NCBI GenBank assembly: GCA_017561025.1
Contig: JAFZDU010000030.1
Location: 1 to 53,279, forward strand
Direction: 5' to 3'
DNA length: 53,279 bases
Origin: Bacteroidales bacterium
GTDB taxonomy: Bacteria > Bacteroidota > Bacteroidia > Bacteroidales > F082
Part shown: one piece after another, positions 32,333 to 41,054 of the stretch
Position numbering within the stretch: position 1 is the stretch's first letter
Layout: every line of letters starts with the position of its first letter
Program-made: the position numbers and the translations under genes
Notes under the pieces: generated by a model
Databases searched by the model: none
The model's input: only the letters and a program-made list of their open reading frames with translations
Told to the model about the DNA's origin: nothing

Positions 32333-32376
32333 GACTCAAAAACTCAGAAATTTAATCTTTCTGGGTTTTTGAGTTT
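32333..32376. terminator. bidirectional terminator between the HIT gene and the DUF5686 gene
   Basis: GACTCAAAAACTCAGAAA (32333-32350) pairs with TTTCTGGGTTTTTGAGTT (32358-32375) with few mismatches. A and T runs on both sides suit two convergent genes. Confidence 0.75.
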
Positions 32377-32383
32377 TTTATGC

Positions 32384-34747
32384 CTATAAACAAAAACCAA
32401 TACTTAATTTAAAAGTGAAATTATCTGCGACTTTGTCGAATGAATAAGGTCCGTAGCGATAAAAGATTCCCAACCCTAATTTGTTGAACGAAGTCTTTAT
32501 GATATTGTCGATGATGAGTCCGCTTTCGTAATATCCTTTGCTCAGATCTTTTAAATCGTAATTATTGCCTTCGCTTAAATATCCAAATGCAAGGTTTGTC
32601 ACGACAATCAACTCTGGATGGAATTTCTTAAAGTCTATTAACAGATTTCTGAAATTATGAGAGAAATATAATGCGGCGAATCTGTCGCAGAAAAACTCGT
32701 CTGGAATCATTGTGTTGAAATTGTCGGTGCTATATAGCTCGAATTTTCCGTATCTGCTTCCGAAAATATTGAATAATTCCGTAATAGGAGCGATTCCGTT
32801 GATATATCCTAATTGTGCGGTAATGGTGGTCGATCCGATGTAACGCGTCTCTTTGCTGCCTTTTAATTGTAGTTCAGCCTTGTCGAAATTGTAAGGACTG
32901 CCGAAAACATCTTTCAGATTCTTTTGATATGAAATCCAGATGACGGGATTTGGAATGCCTTCAGCTCTTATATTCCTGCCACTTCTGACAAACTTCTCAT
33001 TAAATGCAATTCTCAATATAAAATCTAGAGTGGTCAATCGATATGTTGTAGATCCTTGCCAGTTAAAAGGTGTCTTGTCAGCAACTTCAAAGTTGACGAA
33101 ACCTTTGAGATATCTGTTAAGATATGTTGAATAATTAACACAAATCTTATTGTTCAGTGAAGTCGCATTGACATAAAAGAGTTTATAATCTGAAGGGTCG
33201 AATGGGTTTATCTTGCTTTCAAAACCATAGTCGCCTAATCTCTCGAATTTATGTTCGGCAGAAAACTTCAGTTTCATGTCTTTTGAACCTAATAGATAAA
33301 AATTCAAATTGCCGCCATAATTGAATTCTTTTGCCTTGAACCAATAGTTGCCGAATCCGCCGATTGAAAAATATTTGGAGATTTTATCGTTGGTCCTTAA
33401 CCCCAACCCGAGCATGAAACCATTGCCGATGTTATAATCGATAATGTCGTCGATATTAAGATTCACAAAACTTAAAGGAATCTCGTTCCCCATCAAGGAA
33501 TTTATCGATTCGAATACCTTGTCGAAGTTGAAGTTGACTTCTTTAAGAGCGTCTTCTACGTATTTATAAGTCGCTTCTAAACGTTCTTCGTCAAGTTTTT
33601 CATAACGATAATATTTGATTATGTCATCTGATTTTCCAGCATTGTCATTAACGGAATATTCGCTCATGTCGAAGATATTCTCGTCGATTTCCTTATTTAT
33701 TTCAATGTCGCTTAAATAACTTTTACCAATTCCGTGGATGATGCCGTCGGTGTTGGCATCGACAGCGCCTGTGAGAGTTATCTTAAAGTTAGTGTTAAGT
33801 TGTTTTGGGAACCACACTCCGTCAATTTTTTCGTATAATTGTTGAATGTCGATGTGGAAAGATTCCTGTTTGTTAGGAGCGGCTTTTATGTTTTGTATTG
33901 CCCAGTTGTCGGAGTTGACGGTTATTGTTCCTCTCAAGGAATTGAAAGTAGTGTTCTTGTAAGGAGCAAATGCAATAGTAAAAATACTGTCGTTTCCTTC
34001 TGTCCTGAATGCGTCTTCAAGGAAGAAGATATATTTGTTTTTGCTGCCTTTACTAATAGGATTGACGTATTTTTTGTTGTTTATTGTGACGAAGTCTTCC
34101 TGAAAACCTATACTTTGAAGGTTTTCCAGAAGATAAACTCCTTGGGATTCTTTCATCCCGGAGACTTTGTTTGCTAATATTATTTTCTTGTTTTTGTTAG
34201 GCTTTTCGTAATACTGTTCCGAGACGGTCTCCATTGCCATAAGGTCGTTGTTGCGGAATTCTTCGAGTGCCATATCACCAGCAGGCAGGTTGGTGGTGTC
34301 TATAGCAAAAATCATATTGTCATACATCTTGTAATGATATGAATTCAGACTTTTGATGTTGTTGGACTCTCTATATTTGAAAACGCTGTCGATGATACGA
34401 TTTGCAGGGTTGTTGTTTCCGTCGATGACTATTTCTGATAGTTCGATGTTCTGCGGTTTCAGTTTTACATAAATCTTATTTTCACCCTCAGCAATCTCGA
34501 TTTTCTTCTTTTCATAACCAACAAAAGAGAAGGTGAGATTCTTTATTTCCTCTTTGCTTTTTATTGAAAAATTACCGTCGATGTCGGATGTGGTTCCAAG
34601 AGTTCCGTTGTCGTTGACGACGATATTCACGAACGCCAGCTTCTCTTTAGAAAACTCGTCGGTGACAACGCCGCTTATGTTGTTCTGACCTATTAGGCAG
34701 AAGTTTAATATCGCGAGAAGAAATGATAATAAGAATCCTTTTTTCAT
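32384..34747 (-). CDS. DUF5686-type outer-membrane protein with carboxypeptidase-regulatory domain
   Basis: This 787-residue protein has signal peptide MKKGFLLSFLLAILNFCLIG. A CarboxypepD_reg-like domain (about 21-108) includes NISGVVTDEFSKEKLAFVNI, GTTSDIDGNFSIKS and FSFVGYEKKKI. Then come segments typical of DUF5686 proteins, including ANRIIDSVFKYRESNNIKSL and SYHYKMYDNM. The C-terminal half is beta-rich with strands ending in FTFKLSIGFCL, as in an outer-membrane barrel. The role of this family is not established; it is widespread in Bacteroidetes envelopes. No promoter box is visible upstream. It ends just before a bidirectional hairpin. Confidence 0.85.
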   Translation of the reverse strand: MKKGFLLSFLLAILNFCLIGQNNISGVVTDEFSKEKLAFVNIVVNDNGTLGTTSDIDGNFSIKSKEEIKNLTFSFVGYEKKKIEIAEGENKIYVKLKPQNIELSEIVIDGNNNPANRIIDSVFKYRESNNIKSLNSYHYKMYDNMIFAIDTTNLPAGDMALEEFRNNDLMAMETVSEQYYEKPNKNKKIILANKVSGMKESQGVYLLENLQSIGFQEDFVTINNKKYVNPISKGSKNKYIFFLEDAFRTEGNDSIFTIAFAPYKNTTFNSLRGTITVNSDNWAIQNIKAAPNKQESFHIDIQQLYEKIDGVWFPKQLNTNFKITLTGAVDANTDGIIHGIGKSYLSDIEINKEIDENIFDMSEYSVNDNAGKSDDIIKYYRYEKLDEERLEATYKYVEDALKEVNFNFDKVFESINSLMGNEIPLSFVNLNIDDIIDYNIGNGFMLGLGLRTNDKISKYFSIGGFGNYWFKAKEFNYGGNLNFYLLGSKDMKLKFSAEHKFERLGDYGFESKINPFDPSDYKLFYVNATSLNNKICVNYSTYLNRYLKGFVNFEVADKTPFNWQGSTTYRLTTLDFILRIAFNEKFVRSGRNIRAEGIPNPVIWISYQKNLKDVFGSPYNFDKAELQLKGSKETRYIGSTTITAQLGYINGIAPITELFNIFGSRYGKFELYSTDNFNTMIPDEFFCDRFAALYFSHNFRNLLIDFKKFHPELIVVTNLAFGYLSEGNNYDLKDLSKGYYESGLIIDNIIKTSFNKLGLGIFYRYGPYSFDKVADNFTFKLSIGFCL

Positions 34748-34838
34748 TTTTTGAAATTTAATTGTTCACTTTTAATTCAATAGACGCTTCAATGTTTGTT
34801 AATTTTAATAGGTCTCATTGAAAAGTCTCTACAATATC

Positions 34839-34900
34839 GGACGCGATGAATCGCATCCCTACAATCATTCCTAATTCCTAATTCCTAATTTCTCATTATT
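34839..34900. repeat. GGACGCGATGAATCGCATCC element joined to CTAATTCCTAATTCC repeats
   Basis: The palindromic part (34839-34863) is a reverse-orientation relative of 1093-1116. The CTAATTCCTAATTCC run that follows enters the end of the MazG-like gene, whose stop is in the run. Confidence 0.65.
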
Positions 34901-35206
34901 GATATGTCTCTCCTTATCTCTCTTTGTCTTTTTCTCCAGGTTGTTTTTCAATGCCTCGGTGAGGTTGACGCCGGTCTGGTTGGCGAGGCAGATAAGCACG
35001 AACAAGACGTCGGCCATTTCGTCGGCGAGATTATATTGTTTGTCGGATTCCTTGAAAGATTGTTCTCCGTATTTTCTTGCTATGATTCTGGCTAGTTCGC
35101 CGACTTCTTCAGTAAGCAACGCCATGTTTGTCAGTTCGTTGAAATAACGTACGCCGAGAGTGTTGATCCATTCGTCAACTATTTTTTGAGCTTCATCAAT
35201 AGTCAT
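34871..35206 (-). CDS. MazG-like nucleotide pyrophosphohydrolase
   Basis: This 111-residue all-alpha hydrolase has the metal-binding motif EEVGELARIIARKYGE (Glu33, Glu34, Glu37) and ADEMADVLFVLICLANQ (Asp62, Glu63, Asp66). That is the EExxE...ExxD arrangement of the MazG/dCTPase superfamily. It should cleave noncanonical NTPs or dNTPs to monophosphate and pyrophosphate. The last residues (NNEKLGIRN) are translated from an intergenic GGAATTAGG repeat, so the native end was probably earlier or different. It is divergent from the THUMP methyltransferase gene, with a short leader. Confidence 0.9.
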   Translation of the reverse strand: MTIDEAQKIVDEWINTLGVRYFNELTNMALLTEEVGELARIIARKYGEQSFKESDKQYNLADEMADVLFVLICLANQTGVNLTEALKNNLEKKTKRDKERHINNEKLGIRN

Positions 35207-35221
35207 AATCTTATTTTTTCA

Positions 35222-35229
35222 CAAATTTA
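35222..35229 (-). promoter_or_regulatory. -7 promoter box of the MazG-like gene
   Basis: TAAATTTG on the minus strand, 15 bases from the ATG, implying a leader of about 10 bases. Confidence 0.55.
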
Positions 35230-35272
35230 AAAAAATATACTAATACGAATTGTCTTATAGAGTTAAAAAACT

Positions 35273-35280
35273 TACATTTG
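35273..35280 (+). promoter_or_regulatory. -7 promoter box of the THUMP methyltransferase gene
   Basis: TACATTTG, 15 bases before the GTG start, implying a very short leader. Confidence 0.55.
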
Positions 35281-35295
35281 CAAAAAATATAAGAC

Positions 35296-36474
35296 GTGGA
35301 AAATACTTTTACTTTAGTTGCAAAAACATTACCAGGCTTTGAAGAGCTCCTGGCTGAAGAATTAGCTGCATTAGGTGCAGAGAATATCAATGTGTTATAT
35401 CGTGCTGTAAGTTTTGATGCCGACAAGGCTTTGATGTATAAGGCGAACTATTGTCTTCGTACAGCATTGAGAATCTTGAAGCCAGTCATGACTTTCGTGG
35501 CTCGTAACGAGTTGATGTTATACAAGAAGATTTTTGAGATCAAGTGGCACGAGATTTTTGGCATTGAAGAGACTTTCGCCATCGACGCTGTTGTAAGCGG
35601 AAATTATTTCACACACTCGCAATATGCTGCTCTTAAGGTGAAGGATGCCATCGCTGATGAGTTCAGACAGAAATACGGCGCACGTCCTTCTGTTGACACA
35701 GAGAACCCTGATTTGAGAATCAACCTTCATATAGAAAATGAAAAGGTCACTCTTTCATTCGACAGCTCTGGCGATTCATTGCATAAGAGAGGCTATCGTA
35801 AGGCAGTTGACAAGGCTCCTATGAACGAGGTGCTCGCTGCCGGACTTATCAAGTTGACAGGATGGAAGGGCGACAAGAACTTCGTCGACTGCATGTGCGG
35901 CTCTGCAACAATTCCTATCGAGGCAGCAATGTTGGCGATGAATATACCTGCAGGTTATTTCAGAGAAAACTACGGTTTCATGAAATGGCACGACTTCGAT
36001 GAGAAATTATGGAAAGAGATAAGACAGGCCGCTGACGATGAAATATGCGACTGCGACTACGAAATCATGGCTTCTGACCATTCAGCTAAAGCAGTACAAA
36101 TAGCCAAGTCTAACATACAAGGCGCTCATCTTTCACACGACATCACTCTCCTTCAACAGGATATGTTCGAGATGACACCTCCAGAAGCTCCTGGTATCTT
36201 GCTTATCAACCCTCCTTATGGCGAACGTCTCGAAGAAAAAGATATCGTAAACCTTTATAAGAGCATCGGCAATACCTTGAAACGTAACTTCAAAGGCTAT
36301 GAGGCATGGGTCATCAGCAGCAACATAGAAGTGCTGAAACTCATAGGACTTAAACCATCGAAGAAGATTGAGGTTTATAACGGTTCTTTAGACTGCCGTT
36401 TCTATAAGTTCGAAATCTTTGACGGCTCATATAAAGATATGAAAATTAAGAAAGCAGAAAATAATATTGAATAA
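35296..36474 (+). CDS. THUMP-domain class I SAM-dependent RNA methyltransferase (RlmL N-terminal type)
   Basis: The 392-residue protein starts at GTG; no in-frame ATG lies upstream before the promoter box. The N-terminal ferredoxin-like and THUMP domains span about 1-160, with FTLVAKTLPGFEELLAEELA at the start. The SAM-binding fold includes DCMCGSATIPIEAAM at 198-212 and the target-binding NPPYGERLEE at 305-314. The family methylates guanine N2 in 23S rRNA (G2445 in E. coli RlmL). The E. coli enzyme is fused to a second methyltransferase, while this one is the short, single form. It is followed after two bases by the GH16-like lipoprotein gene, an unexpected partner that may share only the transcript. 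Confidence 0.92.
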   Translation: MENTFTLVAKTLPGFEELLAEELAALGAENINVLYRAVSFDADKALMYKANYCLRTALRILKPVMTFVARNELMLYKKIFEIKWHEIFGIEETFAIDAVVSGNYFTHSQYAALKVKDAIADEFRQKYGARPSVDTENPDLRINLHIENEKVTLSFDSSGDSLHKRGYRKAVDKAPMNEVLAAGLIKLTGWKGDKNFVDCMCGSATIPIEAAMLAMNIPAGYFRENYGFMKWHDFDEKLWKEIRQAADDEICDCDYEIMASDHSAKAVQIAKSNIQGAHLSHDITLLQQDMFEMTPPEAPGILLINPPYGERLEEKDIVNLYKSIGNTLKRNFKGYEAWVISSNIEVLKLIGLKPSKKIEVYNGSLDCRFYKFEIFDGSYKDMKIKKAENNIE

Positions 36475-36476
36475 CT

Positions 36477-38420
36477 ATGAAACGAATCCTGTTTTTTTTG
36501 ATTTGTCTGTCGTTGTTTTCTTGTAAAGATGACGTCAATTTCAATCCGATGTCTAACTTCCCGGACGAGAAGATTGTCGCTCTTGATATGGATTTGCGTA
36601 ATGTCGTTAACGAAGGCATCGTAATTCCGTCAAACAGTCAATGTGATGAGCCAGGATTCGCTTTTACTTTCAACGCTGAGAAGGGTCAGTATTACAAGAT
36701 TTATTATCAGAATGAGTCATATAAGTTTGGTGATAACGACTCTTTGAGCAATGAGAATTTTTACGGAAGTTGGGAAGACGTCAGCGTCGGTTTCAAGAAA
36801 GTTGAAGAAAACGGCATGGTGACAGATTATTTCCGCATTGTCGGCAATCCTCGTGATGAGAAGAAATATTACGGAGCCGATTTGACAAGAAACAAATTCA
36901 ATCAGGAGTCTGTCGATAAGGTGATAGAAGCCATTACTAACAACCGTGACTGGTATGAGTCGGTCAAGGCTAAGGCTGTCAATAATAACTATTCTTTGGA
37001 AAGACAACTTTATCTTGATGCCATTTGGATCATCAACGATAATAAAAACAGAGGCGACGTCAACAATAGATTCAAGCGCAACCCTCGCGTGGGTGAATAT
37101 TCTTTCATGCTCGTCGTTTGTGATGAAGAAGCCTTGAACCAAATCCCTGATTATATCAAGAACATAAGCCTTACAGATGAAAACGGTGCTTACGTAAATC
37201 CATATTCTTATTTTTCAAAGAATAAAAACAAGGGTATAAAGGTCATTGTAGGCGACAGACGTTTGAAGACGCGTGCTGTAATAAGTCCTGAATATGGAGT
37301 GTTCTTGGATGAGACTGTGGTCAAGACCAACGACTTCGCTGTAAATAATGCGAATCCTTTGTGCAGCGATTCAGATGAGATGTACTCCAACGCTTTGTAT
37401 AAGCAGTTCTTGAGCGATGTGAGCAGGCAGTATACATTAAGAAACATACCGCTTATCAAAGATGTAGTTTCCGACGAAGATCCATATACTATGAAGGAAT
37501 ATGAAGAAGCAAGGACTAAATACGACAGCTCTCAGCTTCAATACAATTATCCTGTTGTGTCGGAATATCTCGGAACGACTGTGAAGCTGAATGAGGATAA
37601 CAGCATTTCATTGATAAATCCAGGCAATGATGATTATGATGATTTGCATAAGGAGTCTACCGGTATTATTACTAGAGTGGGTTTTACATACGGCAAGTTC
37701 CGCGGCAAGATAAAGTTCCCTGTCATGCTTAACGAAGAAAACATCTGGAATGGATTGACTTACGCTTTCTGGCTGATATATCAAGACGAACATAAGTGGA
37801 ACAATAGAAGGACAAGCACAGCGGGAGGCGGCTATATAGACAAGAACGACAGCTCTGAAAATCCTGTCAGACATCACGACTATCATTATTCTGAAATAGA
37901 TATTGAGATAGTGAAAGCATCGAGGTATTGGCCTAGATATTATTATGAAGACCATAGCAATCATTACTCGGAAAATCCTAAGAATAATAACGAGATAATG
38001 TATTGCTGTACCAATTGGGATTTGGCAACCAAAGAGCCTGTTAATTTCTCGGCTGGATTAAATAAGATACCATACGGCAACAACACTTACGAAGCGATGC
38101 GATGGACTGATTTATACAAGGCCTTGACGATAAAGTCGCCAATCAGCAATGAGGCCTTTAAAGAAGACTATTATTATTACGAGATAGAATGGCGTCCTAA
38201 TGAGATAATATGGCGCATCGGACCATCGGAAGACAAGATGCAAGTTGTAGGATATATGAATGACGAATACACGGCGATACCTAACAACCAGATGCTGTGC
38301 ATAGTGACACAGGAATATCATTATTCCGAATGGTGGCCTCCAATAGTCTTTGAACAAGGACTGATTCCATACAACAAGAGCGACATAGAAGGAAGAGTAT
38401 ACGAGATTATCGTGGAGTGA
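36477..38420 (+). CDS. GH16-like lipoprotein
   Basis: This 647-residue protein has an SPII signal (ILFFLICLSLFSC). The N-terminal half is unassigned except for a helical module at about 149-187 (ITNNRDWYESVKAKAV, SLERQLYLDAIWII). The C-terminal half resembles GH16 laminarinase-type domains. YGKFRGKIKFP (405-415) corresponds to the usual YGyfEvRaK strand. EIDIE (473-477) fits the catalytic E-[I]-D-x-E site, and YYEIEWRPNEIIWRI matches the F..Y.ieW.p..I.wyvDG strand. It probably acts on a beta-1,3- or beta-1,4-linked glucan or galactan at the surface. The His/Tyr-rich flank HHDYHYS before the motif is unusual. No SusC/D pair adjoins it. Confidence 0.75.
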   Translation: MKRILFFLICLSLFSCKDDVNFNPMSNFPDEKIVALDMDLRNVVNEGIVIPSNSQCDEPGFAFTFNAEKGQYYKIYYQNESYKFGDNDSLSNENFYGSWEDVSVGFKKVEENGMVTDYFRIVGNPRDEKKYYGADLTRNKFNQESVDKVIEAITNNRDWYESVKAKAVNNNYSLERQLYLDAIWIINDNKNRGDVNNRFKRNPRVGEYSFMLVVCDEEALNQIPDYIKNISLTDENGAYVNPYSYFSKNKNKGIKVIVGDRRLKTRAVISPEYGVFLDETVVKTNDFAVNNANPLCSDSDEMYSNALYKQFLSDVSRQYTLRNIPLIKDVVSDEDPYTMKEYEEARTKYDSSQLQYNYPVVSEYLGTTVKLNEDNSISLINPGNDDYDDLHKESTGIITRVGFTYGKFRGKIKFPVMLNEENIWNGLTYAFWLIYQDEHKWNNRRTSTAGGGYIDKNDSSENPVRHHDYHYSEIDIEIVKASRYWPRYYYEDHSNHYSENPKNNNEIMYCCTNWDLATKEPVNFSAGLNKIPYGNNTYEAMRWTDLYKALTIKSPISNEAFKEDYYYYEIEWRPNEIIWRIGPSEDKMQVVGYMNDEYTAIPNNQMLCIVTQEYHYSEWWPPIVFEQGLIPYNKSDIEGRVYEIIVE

Positions 38421-38429
38421 TTGGAGGGT

Positions 38430-40553
38430 ATGAGAATAATTGTAGTTATTATATTATTAGCCTTCGGCTTTTGGCCTTCTGCGGTCAACGGACAACAGAT
38501 TTCATGTACGGTGCCTGAGCCTGTCGAAGGCACAACGAGTGGACAACAGACTTCGTGTACGGTGCCTGAGCCTGTCGAAGGCACAACGAGCGGACAACAT
38601 ATTTCATGCGCGATGCCTGAGCCTGTCGAAGGCACAGCTTCCGGCGCTTCGACAAGCTCAGCGACCTCGTTCCCACGGACTGTTGACGGTTGTCCGTTGT
38701 CTGTTGACTATTATGAAAAACAGATTCATATTGCAGATTCCTTATATAAAAACTACCTCCCTCAATATAATTTCGACGAAGTAAAAGCCGCGATGAAGTT
38801 CTTTGATAGCCTTCGGCTATCTAAGACAACAGACTTCTTCAACAGGATTTTTCCAAACAGAAAACAAAAAGACTTGTGTACGGTGCCTGAGCCTGTCGAA
38901 GGCACAACGAGCGGCGCTTCGACAAGCTCAGCGAGCTCGTTTCCACGGACTGTTGACCGTTGTCCGTTGTCTGTTGACTTCAATTGCGCTAAAGCGCATT
39001 ATTACCACGCCGTGGGTCTCACGGAACGCGATGACATTGTAGGTGCTTGCGAGCATTATCTCATCGCCTTGGAGATTATGGAAGAAGATGACCTTATTAA
39101 AAGTCTCAAAGACACAAAGACACAAAGACGCAAAGTTTTGAGGAAACAAAGAAACGATGAAAAAGCACTCTGCGACTCTGCGACTCTGCGTCTTTGCGAC
39201 TATAACAAAGAGGATTACGAAAAGATAAGGTTTGTTGCCCTGATATATACACGTCTTGGAAGATTGTTCCTTAATGAAAATTATTGCGATCTCGCAATCA
39301 TAAAATACAGAAAAACCTTGGAATATGTAGAAATTATTGATGAAAAGCCTTTTAAGGCAAATGTCCTAAAAGAGTTAGGCAATTCATATCATCTTTCATC
39401 AGAACCAGATAGTGCCTTGTATTATTATAATAAATCCTTAAGATATAATTCAGCTCTGCCAAACAAATTGGATGTTGAGAAAAGTATTGCTCAGATATTG
39501 TTTGATAAAGGTGAAAAAGATACGGCATATTTATTAATAAAGAATAACCTGAATATAATAGATAATGAAAATGTTAGATATTCATACTATGCTACTTTAG
39601 GAAGAATGTGTTATGAAGATAATATGTATGATTCGGCAATATATTATTTAGAAAAAAGTATTGAGAGTTCTATATATCATACGAAAGCGACATCTGCCAT
39701 GCAATTGTCAGCAATTTTTGACTCATTAGGTAATTATGAAAAAAAATCCTATTATGATACGTTTGTTTCAAAGATATCTGTTGTTAATTTTAATAAAGGT
39801 GTAGAAAGCACGCAACTTCATACATTATACATTGATTATTCTAACAGAAAGGCAGAAAGAGAAAGATTAAAATTACGAAGCAACAATATTACAGCTAATT
39901 TATTCATCTTTATGCTAATGATATTCATATTTTTAAAATTCCAAAATAAACATAAGAAAATATCCTCTATATTAAATGACAAAAAATTATTGATAACTCA
40001 AATTGTTGATGAAATAAAACTGAAAGAAAAACATATTGGCGATTTGGAATTTAAACAAAAGCTAGCAGATGGTAAAATAAGACAAAAGAATAATGAAATA
40101 AAAGAAAGAGATGAATTGTTGATAAAATATCGTTGTGAATTATCAGAACTGAAGAATAAATTGGAAAGGTTAAAGTCTGAATGTTCCGATATAAATAAGT
40201 TTCTTCAGTCGGAAGTTTGTTCAAGTATTTTAAACCATATAGACAATTTGTCTAAAAAGAATATCGATTCTTCAGAACTTGAAAAATTGACTCAGGAACA
40301 ATTTATATTACTATCAAGATCTGCAAATATCTATCTAAACAATGTCATAGATGACATTTCAAACAAATATCCAAAATTAAAAAATGACGATTTATACTAT
40401 ATATGTTTAGTCATTTTAAACCTTAGCGACAAGCAAATATCTTCTTTATTCGGAGTTACTTACAATACAATAAAGGTAAGGAAACGAAAAATTTGTTCTA
40501 TATTGGGCATTAATAATGACGATTTACATGGTTTTTTGATAAACATAGTGTAG
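38430..40553 (+). CDS. TPR/HTH membrane regulator with coding-embedded repeats
   Basis: The ATG at 38430 follows GGAGGG and gives 707 residues with a signal peptide (MRIIVVIILLAFGF). Residues about 17-94, 149-184 and 226-259 are translated repeats: PEPVEG four times, STSSATSFPRTVDGCPLSVD twice with small changes, and TKTQRRK...CDSATLRLCD. Between and after them lie helical TPR units (about 185-480, for example YYYNKSLRYN and SAIYYLEKSI). A membrane helix follows (ANLFIFMLMIFIFLKF), then a coiled coil and a LuxR-like HTH with LSDKQISSLFGVTYNTIKVR. It starts 10 bases after the GH16-like gene, so they are probably co-transcribed. A truncated copy is at 8443. Confidence 0.8.
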   Translation: MRIIVVIILLAFGFWPSAVNGQQISCTVPEPVEGTTSGQQTSCTVPEPVEGTTSGQHISCAMPEPVEGTASGASTSSATSFPRTVDGCPLSVDYYEKQIHIADSLYKNYLPQYNFDEVKAAMKFFDSLRLSKTTDFFNRIFPNRKQKDLCTVPEPVEGTTSGASTSSASSFPRTVDRCPLSVDFNCAKAHYYHAVGLTERDDIVGACEHYLIALEIMEEDDLIKSLKDTKTQRRKVLRKQRNDEKALCDSATLRLCDYNKEDYEKIRFVALIYTRLGRLFLNENYCDLAIIKYRKTLEYVEIIDEKPFKANVLKELGNSYHLSSEPDSALYYYNKSLRYNSALPNKLDVEKSIAQILFDKGEKDTAYLLIKNNLNIIDNENVRYSYYATLGRMCYEDNMYDSAIYYLEKSIESSIYHTKATSAMQLSAIFDSLGNYEKKSYYDTFVSKISVVNFNKGVESTQLHTLYIDYSNRKAERERLKLRSNNITANLFIFMLMIFIFLKFQNKHKKISSILNDKKLLITQIVDEIKLKEKHIGDLEFKQKLADGKIRQKNNEIKERDELLIKYRCELSELKNKLERLKSECSDINKFLQSEVCSSILNHIDNLSKKNIDSSELEKLTQEQFILLSRSANIYLNNVIDDISNKYPKLKNDDLYYICLVILNLSDKQISSLFGVTYNTIKVRKRKICSILGINNDDLHGFLINIV
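38481..38710. repeat. coding repeat block 1 in the 38430 gene
   Basis: Three copies of the CCTGAGCCTGTCGAAGGC unit lie at 38511, 38562 and 38613. GTCAACGGACAACAG-type spacers separate them. The inverted unit GCTTCGACAAGCTCAGCGAC is at 38646, and GTTGACGGTTGTCCGTTG lies at 38676-38710. All copies are read in the same frame. Confidence 0.9.
38806..38835. repeat. GATAGCCTTCGGCTATC palindrome in the 38430 gene
   Basis: The AGCCTTCGGCT core is self-complementary and also occurs in the signal-peptide codons at 38457 and 8470. Here it is read as SLRLSKT. Confidence 0.7.
38880..38980. repeat. coding repeat block 2 in the 38430 gene
   Basis: CCTGAGCCTGTCGAAGGC unit at 38883-38905, inverted unit at 38916-38936, and GTTGACCGTTGTCCGTTG at 38946-38980, in the same order and frame as block 1. 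Confidence 0.9.
39105..39205. repeat. coding repeat block 3 (CTCTGCGTCTTTGCGA type)
   Basis: AAAGACACAAAGACACAAAG is followed by CTCTGCGACTCTGCGACTCT and CTCTGCGTCTTTGCGA at 39184-39199. The last 16 bases are identical to an intergenic copy at 15507-15522. The two halves are roughly inverted to each other. Confidence 0.8.
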
Positions 40554-40628
40554 TTAATAAGTAGAATATCAAAATCTTAACTGATTTTATATTACTTTTT
40601 TTCTCTTGACAAACAACAACTTTCAGCA

Positions 40629-40636
40629 TACTTTTG
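40629..40636 (+). promoter_or_regulatory. -7 promoter box of the DUF3244 gene
   Basis: TACTTTTG overlaps a TTG frame opening at 40634, supporting the later ATG at 40652. Confidence 0.55.
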
Positions 40637-40651
40637 AAAAAAATTAAATGT

Positions 40652-41020
40652 ATGAAGAAAGTTTTTTTAGCAGTCATGCTTTTTCAAATCGGCTTTATAG
40701 CAGAAGCAAAGCAAACGACAATCAACGACAAGGTGGATGTATGTGCGACACACTCTAACATATACAACGGCACAGAATCCCGTTCCCAATCCATCTCGGC
40801 TGACATTACCGGTCACACTTTAACTATTACCTTTAACGATAATGTGGGAATTGCTCATATTATTATTAAGGATTCTAACGGTGTTTATATCGACAGAGAA
40901 AATGTTTTCTCAACACCAGATTACGCTACATTCTTTATTAATGATGCTGGCTACTACAGAATGGACATCACATTAAGCAATGGCGAGCAGTATTATGGAT
41001 ATTTCAGAGTTGAAAATTGA
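40652..41020 (+). CDS. small secreted DUF3244-like protein
   Basis: The ATG at 40652 gives 122 residues with signal peptide MKKVFLAVMLFQIGFIAEA. The mature part is beta-rich: ISADITGHTLTITFND, AHIIIKDSNGVYI, and GYYRMDITLSNGEQYYGYFRV. This resembles the DUF3244 fold, a small Ig-like domain common among Bacteroidales exported proteins. No catalytic residues are evident. The stop codon lies in a TTGAAAATTGAAAACTGAAAG repeat, of the sort seen also at 8963-8980, so the extreme C-terminus may have been altered by the repeat. Confidence 0.65.
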   Translation: MKKVFLAVMLFQIGFIAEAKQTTINDKVDVCATHSNIYNGTESRSQSISADITGHTLTITFNDNVGIAHIIIKDSNGVYIDRENVFSTPDYATFFINDAGYYRMDITLSNGEQYYGYFRVEN

Positions 41021-41054
41021 AAACTGAAAGTTATGAGGATTAGCATTTTTGCAA

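Noticed and set aside
38485-38676. Minus-strand frames rich in LSLSKR and LRQAQ around the repeats (also 8498-8773, 15596-15778 and 38762-38983)
   Set aside because: They are translations of the palindromic repeats in the wrong direction, a well-known source of false genes, and have no start signals or domains.
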